8,147 bases of DNA from Bifidobacteriaceae bacterium (GTDB lineage Bacteria > Actinomycetota > Actinomycetes > Actinomycetales > WQXJ01), in contig JAISMT010000156.1 of the NCBI GenBank assembly GCA_031276585.1, forward strand, positions 1-8,147. The letters run 5' to 3'. The first letter of the stretch is position 1; each line of letters begins with the position of its first letter. The translations under genes were made by a program, and so were the position numbers. Positions 3,958-8,147 of the stretch are shown here, in pieces. The notes below the pieces were generated by a model, which made no database searches, had not been told where the DNA came from, and saw only the letters and a program-made list of their open reading frames with translations.

Positions 3958-6158
3958 GCCACCGCCCCTCCCGTCCGGGGTCTAGTGGTTCGGCGGGGGG
4001 ACGCAGCGGCCAAAGCGCCCCAAGCACCGCGAGTCGGGGAAACCCGCCTCGTACTTCCCGGCCCCCGGCCCCTACTGATACCCCAAGTAAAAAAAATTCA
4101 GCTCAAGTGTCAAAGTTCCGTACTCCGAGTGGGGCGGGCCCGGCGAATGGGGTACGTCCTGCCCGCCGGGCGGCATCGGCGGTTCCACCCTCAGCGGCCG
4201 CGCAGCCCCGTAAGGTTCCCCCCACCCCAGGTAGACCCTCGGCTGGCCCCAAACCTCCACCGACCCCTAAAAAACTGGCGGCCCGGCCCGGTTCCAGGAA
4301 ACCCCCCGCCGGTTACCCGCCGCAGCGGGGCCGTTTTGCCACCTGGTTCACAGGTTTGGGGGACCCTGCCCGGCGGCAAGCCCTAATGCTCGTGTTGGTG
4401 ATGGTTTTACTGCTGGTCTTTGCTTTCCGAGTGCTGCAGATCCAAGTGATAAACGGCCCCGCGTTAGCCGAAAAAGGCCAAAAAGCCCGCATGAAACCCG
4501 TAGAGCAGCCGGCTCAACGGGGACAGATTATCTCGGCTGATGGCACGGTGCTAGCCAGTGATGTAGTGCGGTATGAGATCCAAGCCAACCCCAAAGTAAT
4601 CAACGCTAAAGATAAGACCGGCAAGTTGATTGGTTTAGGCGCTAAAGCCTTGGCCGCTAAGTTAGCTCCACTGCTGGCTATCCCGGAAGCACAAATGTTG
4701 GATCAATTGTCTGACCCCTCTAGGACGTGGGTTGAACTGGTAAAACACGCTAAACAAGACCAGTGGGAGCCGGTCAAAGCCTTAGTTGAAAAGTATTGGG
4801 AGAAAGACAAAATAGACATTGGCGTTTATCCGGTGAAGCACTACGTGCGTTCCTACCCGGCGGGTACGGTGGCCGGCAACCTGGTGGGTTACCAGTTTGA
4901 AACTGAAGAAAAAAAGGGCGTGAAGCAGTACACCGGTTTAGAGCAGGTTCTAGACCCCCAGCTGGCGGGTAAAGCGGGGAAAAAAGAAACCGAGATTGGC
5001 GGTTACGGCCAACCTATCCCCGGCGGCAAAGTGACGGAAGACCCGGCTCGCCCTGGCTGCAATGTGACTTTGACTTTGGATGCGGCCCTACAGCTGGGAG
5101 CCCAAGAAGCCATCCAAGCGGAAGTGGAACGGGCTAACGCGCGGGCCGGCATGGTGGTGGTGTTGAACGTCAAAACTGGGGAAATCCTGGCCTTAGCGGA
5201 TTCCGACACGCCGGATCCGTCCCACCCCACCGGGAAAACGGATGGCTACACCAATTCGCGGAGTGTGGAAAACGTTTTTGAGCCCGGATCTACTGGCAAA
5301 GTAGTAACCATGGCCATGTTGTTAGAAGAGGGCTACGCCCAACCGGAAAGCCGTTATTCGGTGCCGTATTCGGTTACTTTAGGGGGTCAAACCTTTGTTG
5401 ATTCGCACGGACATGGGGTTGAAAACTTGACCCTAGCTGGCGTGTTAGCGGAATCCTCCAACGTAGGTACCGTGTTGGCAGCCCAGAACACGCCCGATTC
5501 CACCCGCTACGAGTATCTGAAACGGTTTGGATTTGGTGAGTCCACCGGAATAGAGCTGCCGTTGGAAGCTAAAGGTGTGGTCCACCAGCCGGGTGTAGAG
5601 CCTAAGTTCGATGGCGACCCGTATTGGGATGGGCGCACCCGCAACACGGTGCTGTTTGGGCAGGGGCTTTCTGTTAATGCGTTGCAAGCTACCACGGTGT
5701 TTGCCACCTTAGGCAACGGTGGGATGCGGGCGGTGCCGCATCTCATCAAAGGTTCGGAATGTCCCGGCCAGGAGTTTGAACCTTCTCCGGTGGCGGCTGC
5801 CACCAAGGTGGTGTCCCCCGAGACGGCCTCTCAGCTGGTCACCATGATGGAACAGGCGGTAGATTCCGGGACTGGAAAAACGGCGCAAGTGCAGGGATAC
5901 CGCACGGCTGGTAAAACCGGTACTTCCCAAATGTTTGAAGGCTCCAAACAGCTCTATGTGGGTTCCTTTGTGGGCCTGGTTCCTGCCGAGGACCCACAGG
6001 TAGCAGTAGGAGTGTTCATTATTGACCCTAAAGGTGAGGGCTATTACGGTTCCCAGGTGGCGGCCCCGGTGTTTCAAGAGGTGGCTACCGCTGCGGTGGA
6101 CCGGATGGGCGTAGCGCCTTCTACTACGCCGCCTGCCATTATGGCGTTGAGTTGGTGA
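3954..6158 (+). CDS. ftsI: Septal peptidoglycan transpeptidase FtsI (PBP3, class B penicillin-binding protein)
   Basis: FtsI cross-links peptidoglycan at the division septum and is the target of beta-lactams. The protein has 734 residues. A Pro/Arg/Ser-rich basic cytoplasmic tail covers 1-139, and one transmembrane helix covers about 143-162 (ALMLVLVMVLLLVFAFRVLQ). The dimerisation domain opens with RGQIISADGTVLASD from R189. The transpeptidase domain has all catalytic motifs: S446-T-G-K449 (SxxK, Ser446 nucleophile), S501-S-N503 (SxN) and K654-T-G-T657 (KTG). FGQGLSVN (568-575) is also typical. No PASTA domains follow. The start ATG overlaps the ftsL stop and has GGAGGT at 3942-3947. It is longer than the enterobacterial enzyme mainly because of the N-terminal tail, as is common in actinobacteria. 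An A8 run at 4089-4096 lies in that tail. Confidence 0.97.
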   Translation: MSHRPSRPGSSGSAGGRSGQSAPSTASRGNPPRTSRPPAPTDTPSKKNSAQVSKFRTPSGAGPANGVRPARRAASAVPPSAAAQPRKVPPTPGRPSAGPKPPPTPKKLAARPGSRKPPAGYPPQRGRFATWFTGLGDPARRQALMLVLVMVLLLVFAFRVLQIQVINGPALAEKGQKARMKPVEQPAQRGQIISADGTVLASDVVRYEIQANPKVINAKDKTGKLIGLGAKALAAKLAPLLAIPEAQMLDQLSDPSRTWVELVKHAKQDQWEPVKALVEKYWEKDKIDIGVYPVKHYVRSYPAGTVAGNLVGYQFETEEKKGVKQYTGLEQVLDPQLAGKAGKKETEIGGYGQPIPGGKVTEDPARPGCNVTLTLDAALQLGAQEAIQAEVERANARAGMVVVLNVKTGEILALADSDTPDPSHPTGKTDGYTNSRSVENVFEPGSTGKVVTMAMLLEEGYAQPESRYSVPYSVTLGGQTFVDSHGHGVENLTLAGVLAESSNVGTVLAAQNTPDSTRYEYLKRFGFGESTGIELPLEAKGVVHQPGVEPKFDGDPYWDGRTRNTVLFGQGLSVNALQATTVFATLGNGGMRAVPHLIKGSECPGQEFEPSPVAAATKVVSPETASQLVTMMEQAVDSGTGKTAQVQGYRTAGKTGTSQMFEGSKQLYVGSFVGLVPAEDPQVAVGVFIIDPKGEGYYGSQVAAPVFQEVATAAVDRMGVAPSTTPPAIMALSW

Positions 6159-7690
6159 AGCCCATGTTGCGTCCACATTGTTCGCCTGGGGTCGCTTTGC
6201 CCGATGCCGCCCAGCAGCTTCCGGGTTCGCGTTTGGTGGGTGGTCCGCTCACTTTGACGGGATTGACTCTAGACAGCGGGGCGGTGCGGCCCGGGGACTT
6301 GTTTGTGGCCCTACCGGGAGCCAATACCCATGGTGCGCGGTTTGCTAGCGCAGCTTATAAGGCGGGAGCCTGGGCGGTGTTGACGGATCCGCCCGGTGAA
6401 GCGTTGTTGGAGGAAGATTTGCCGCGTTTGGTGGTGAAGGATCTACGGGCTCAATTGGGGGCTTTTGCGGCTTGGTTTTACGGACATCCGGCTCAACAAC
6501 TCAAACTAGTGGGGGTCACGGGCACTAACGGGAAAACTACGGTGGCTCATTTGTTGGCGGCGGCTCTTGAGCCCCAGTTTGGTCCGGTAGCTTTGCTGGG
6601 CACTATTGCGGCCCGCGTTGGCGGCCTTCAAATACCTTCCCAACGCACTACCTGGGAGGCTCCCGCTTTGCAGGCGGGGTTTGCGGCCATGGTGGAACGG
6701 GGGGTAAAAGCCTGTGTCATGGAAGTTTCTTCCCATGCTTTAGACCTCCACCGGGTGGACGGATTTCAGTTCGATGTGGCGGCGTTCACTAACCTGAGCC
6801 GGGACCATTTGGACTACCACCAGACCATGGAACGTTATTTTGAAGCTAAAGCTGAGCTGTTTACTCCAGCTCATGCCCGCCACGGCATAGTGGCTTTGGC
6901 TGACGCCTGGGCGCTGCGTTTAGCTCGGCAAGCCACCATTCCCATCCAGACCCTTTCCGGGCCGGGATCCCCAGCGGCGGCTGATGTCCGGGGCCAAAGC
7001 GCCACCAACTGGCGCTTTACCCCCGGTTCTGCTCGGATTAGCGCCACGTCTTTCCAGCTGGAGGGCCCGGGAACGTCATTGGAGGCCATTGCTCCGCTGC
7101 CGGGACCCTATAACTTGGCTAACGCAGCTTTGGCTCTGACCGCGGCTTTAGCTGTAGGCGCAAACGGTCCGGAGGCCGCTAAAGCTTTAGCCAGTGTGAA
7201 CAACGTTCCTGGCCGAATGGAACTGGTTCCCAGTGGGCCCGGCCAACCCACCGTGGTGGTGGACTACGCGCACGCTCCCGAATCGGTAGCGCAAGCGTTA
7301 CGGGCCTTGCGCCCTCATACTGCTGGTCAGCTGATTGCCATCCTGGGTGCGGGCGGGGACCGGGACCACGGTAAACGTGAGCTAATGGGCCGGGCGGCCG
7401 CGGCGGAAGCCGATTTGGTGTACGTCACGGATGACAACCCGCGCAGCGAAGACCCGGCTAAAATTCGGCAAGCAGTACTAAAAGGAGCAGGAGCCAAGGG
7501 GGTAGAAGTTGCGGATCGCGGCGAATCTATTGCCCGGGCCCTTAAAAATGCTCAAGAAACAGATACGGTGGTGGTGTTGGGAAAAGGCCACGAGGCCACC
7601 ATCGACTACGGCGGCGTGGCTCACTCCCACAATGATGTTGCAGTGGCCAGTTCGGTGTTACTAAACCATAAGCAGGAGGGCGCCCTATGA
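6155..7690 (+). CDS. murE: UDP-N-acetylmuramoyl-L-alanyl-D-glutamate ligase MurE (residue-3-adding)
   Basis: MurE is a cytoplasmic ATP-dependent ligase that adds the third residue (meso-diaminopimelate or L-lysine) to UDP-MurNAc-L-Ala-D-Glu. Starting at GTG 6155, which overlaps the ftsI stop as GTGA, it has 511 residues. ATG at 6164 is an alternative start; neither has a clear Shine-Dalgarno site. The ATP-binding motif GTNGKTT spans 123-129. MEVSSHALDLHRVDG and NLSRDHLDYH lie in the central domain, and K232 in YFEAKAEL is the expected carbamylated lysine. VVDYAHAPES, GAGGDRDHGKR and LGKGHE mark the C-terminal part. D427-N-P-R430 is the motif typical of diaminopimelate-adding MurE. One oddity is LDSGAV near residue 40, where most relatives have DSR. 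Confidence 0.95.
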   Translation: MKPMLRPHCSPGVALPDAAQQLPGSRLVGGPLTLTGLTLDSGAVRPGDLFVALPGANTHGARFASAAYKAGAWAVLTDPPGEALLEEDLPRLVVKDLRAQLGAFAAWFYGHPAQQLKLVGVTGTNGKTTVAHLLAAALEPQFGPVALLGTIAARVGGLQIPSQRTTWEAPALQAGFAAMVERGVKACVMEVSSHALDLHRVDGFQFDVAAFTNLSRDHLDYHQTMERYFEAKAELFTPAHARHGIVALADAWALRLARQATIPIQTLSGPGSPAAADVRGQSATNWRFTPGSARISATSFQLEGPGTSLEAIAPLPGPYNLANAALALTAALAVGANGPEAAKALASVNNVPGRMELVPSGPGQPTVVVDYAHAPESVAQALRALRPHTAGQLIAILGAGGDRDHGKRELMGRAAAAEADLVYVTDDNPRSEDPAKIRQAVLKGAGAKGVEVADRGESIARALKNAQETDTVVVLGKGHEATIDYGGVAHSHNDVAVASSVLLNHKQEGAL

Positions 7691-8147
7691 TCCCTTGGAA
7701 CCCCCAGGGTGCGGAGACTATTACCGGAGGGACCTTGAGTCCCGAGGTTGATGTGAAGGCGGAATTGACGGGCTTGACCATTGATTCCCGGGAAGCGGGT
7801 CCGGGGGTGGTGTTTGTGGCTTTACCGGGCCAAAGAGTAGACGGCATCGACTTTGTGGACGATGCCGTACGGCGGGGTTCGCCGTTAGCGATAGTGGACC
7901 GGGAGGTACCGGGACCAACCTTGTTGGTGCCGGATCCGGAGAAAGCTTTGGCCCGGATCGCGGAAATCTCACTGCGTCGGGCCCGCCAAGCTAGCCCTCG
8001 GCTCAAGGTGATTGGCATAACCGGTTCGATGGGTAAAACCACCACTAAAGACCTGTTGGCGCAGATCACTTCTACTCGTGGCCACACCATCGCTTCCCAG
8101 GGGTCCTTCAACAACCACCTGGGGGTGCCCCTCACAGTGGCTCGGGT
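7687..8147 (+). CDS. murF: UDP-N-acetylmuramoyl-tripeptide-D-alanyl-D-alanine ligase MurF, 3'-truncated by the window edge
   Basis: MurF adds the D-Ala-D-Ala dipeptide to the UDP-MurNAc tripeptide made by MurE, completing the cytoplasmic pentapeptide precursor. Only about the first 153 residues are in the window; the frame is open to the right edge. The N-terminal domain has LTIDSREAGPGVVFVALPG and DGIDFVDDAVRRG, and the central ATP-binding site is GITGSMGKTTTKD with Lys117. SFNNHLGVPLTVAR, which follows, is a MurF hallmark that separates it from MurE and MurD. The ATG at 7687 overlaps the murE stop as ATGA and has AGGAGG at 7674-7679, 7 nt upstream. Met replaces the usual small residue in GSMGKT, which is probably harmless. 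Confidence 0.95.
   Translation, partial: MIPWNPQGAETITGGTLSPEVDVKAELTGLTIDSREAGPGVVFVALPGQRVDGIDFVDDAVRRGSPLAIVDREVPGPTLLVPDPEKALARIAEISLRRARQASPRLKVIGITGSMGKTTTKDLLAQITSTRGHTIASQGSFNNHLGVPLTVAR

Noticed and set aside
7542..8135. 197-residue open frame on the minus strand
   Set aside because: It lies antisense to the end of murE and the start of murF, both of which have clear catalytic motifs. Its composition is that of a GC-rich shadow frame.

Overview
The window looks like a chromosomal segment from a moderately high-GC Gram-positive actinobacterium. The evidence is the gene order mraZ-rsmH-ftsL-ftsI-murE-murF, an FtsI with a long Pro/Arg/Ser-rich cytoplasmic tail, an LPXTG-type cell-wall anchor, and an IS21-family remnant of a type common in actinobacteria. 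Leucine codons TTA and TTG are used freely, so this is not an extreme-GC genome. I would guess an Actinomycetales-like organism but cannot name a genus.

Layout. Positions 3-491 hold the 3' end of a sortase-anchored surface protein gene (LPWTG, membrane helix, Arg-rich tail). Positions 492-1680 are a gene-poor, repeat-rich stretch. It contains five copies of a 35-bp imperfect palindrome, a 129-bp segment present twice that carries pairs of those palindromes, and between the two segments a solo end of an IS21-family element with the first ~37 codons of its transposase gene istA. Closer to mraZ are a degenerate 23-bp-period tandem repeat and a pair of GTGGAG boxes that could be MraZ operators. 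Positions 1681-8147 hold the start of the division and cell wall (dcw) cluster, all on the + strand. It contains mraZ, a 229-nt leader with three hairpins, rsmH, an ftsL-like gene, ftsI (pbpB), murE and the first part of murF.

How the genes work together. MraZ is the cluster's transcription regulator and RsmH methylates 16S rRNA. The FtsL-like protein and FtsI are divisome membrane proteins, and FtsI is the septal transpeptidase. MurE and MurF add residue 3 and D-Ala-D-Ala to the UDP-MurNAc peptide, making the precursor that FtsI later cross-links. From rsmH to murF every junction is a 4-base stop/start overlap (ATGA or GTGA), which argues for one translationally coupled operon.

I do not see a new multi-gene system. 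The parts that are not explained by standard annotation are the palindromic repeat family around the IS21 remnant (which resembles, but is not arranged like, a type I-E CRISPR repeat), the 23-bp repeats before mraZ, and the structured mraZ-rsmH leader.
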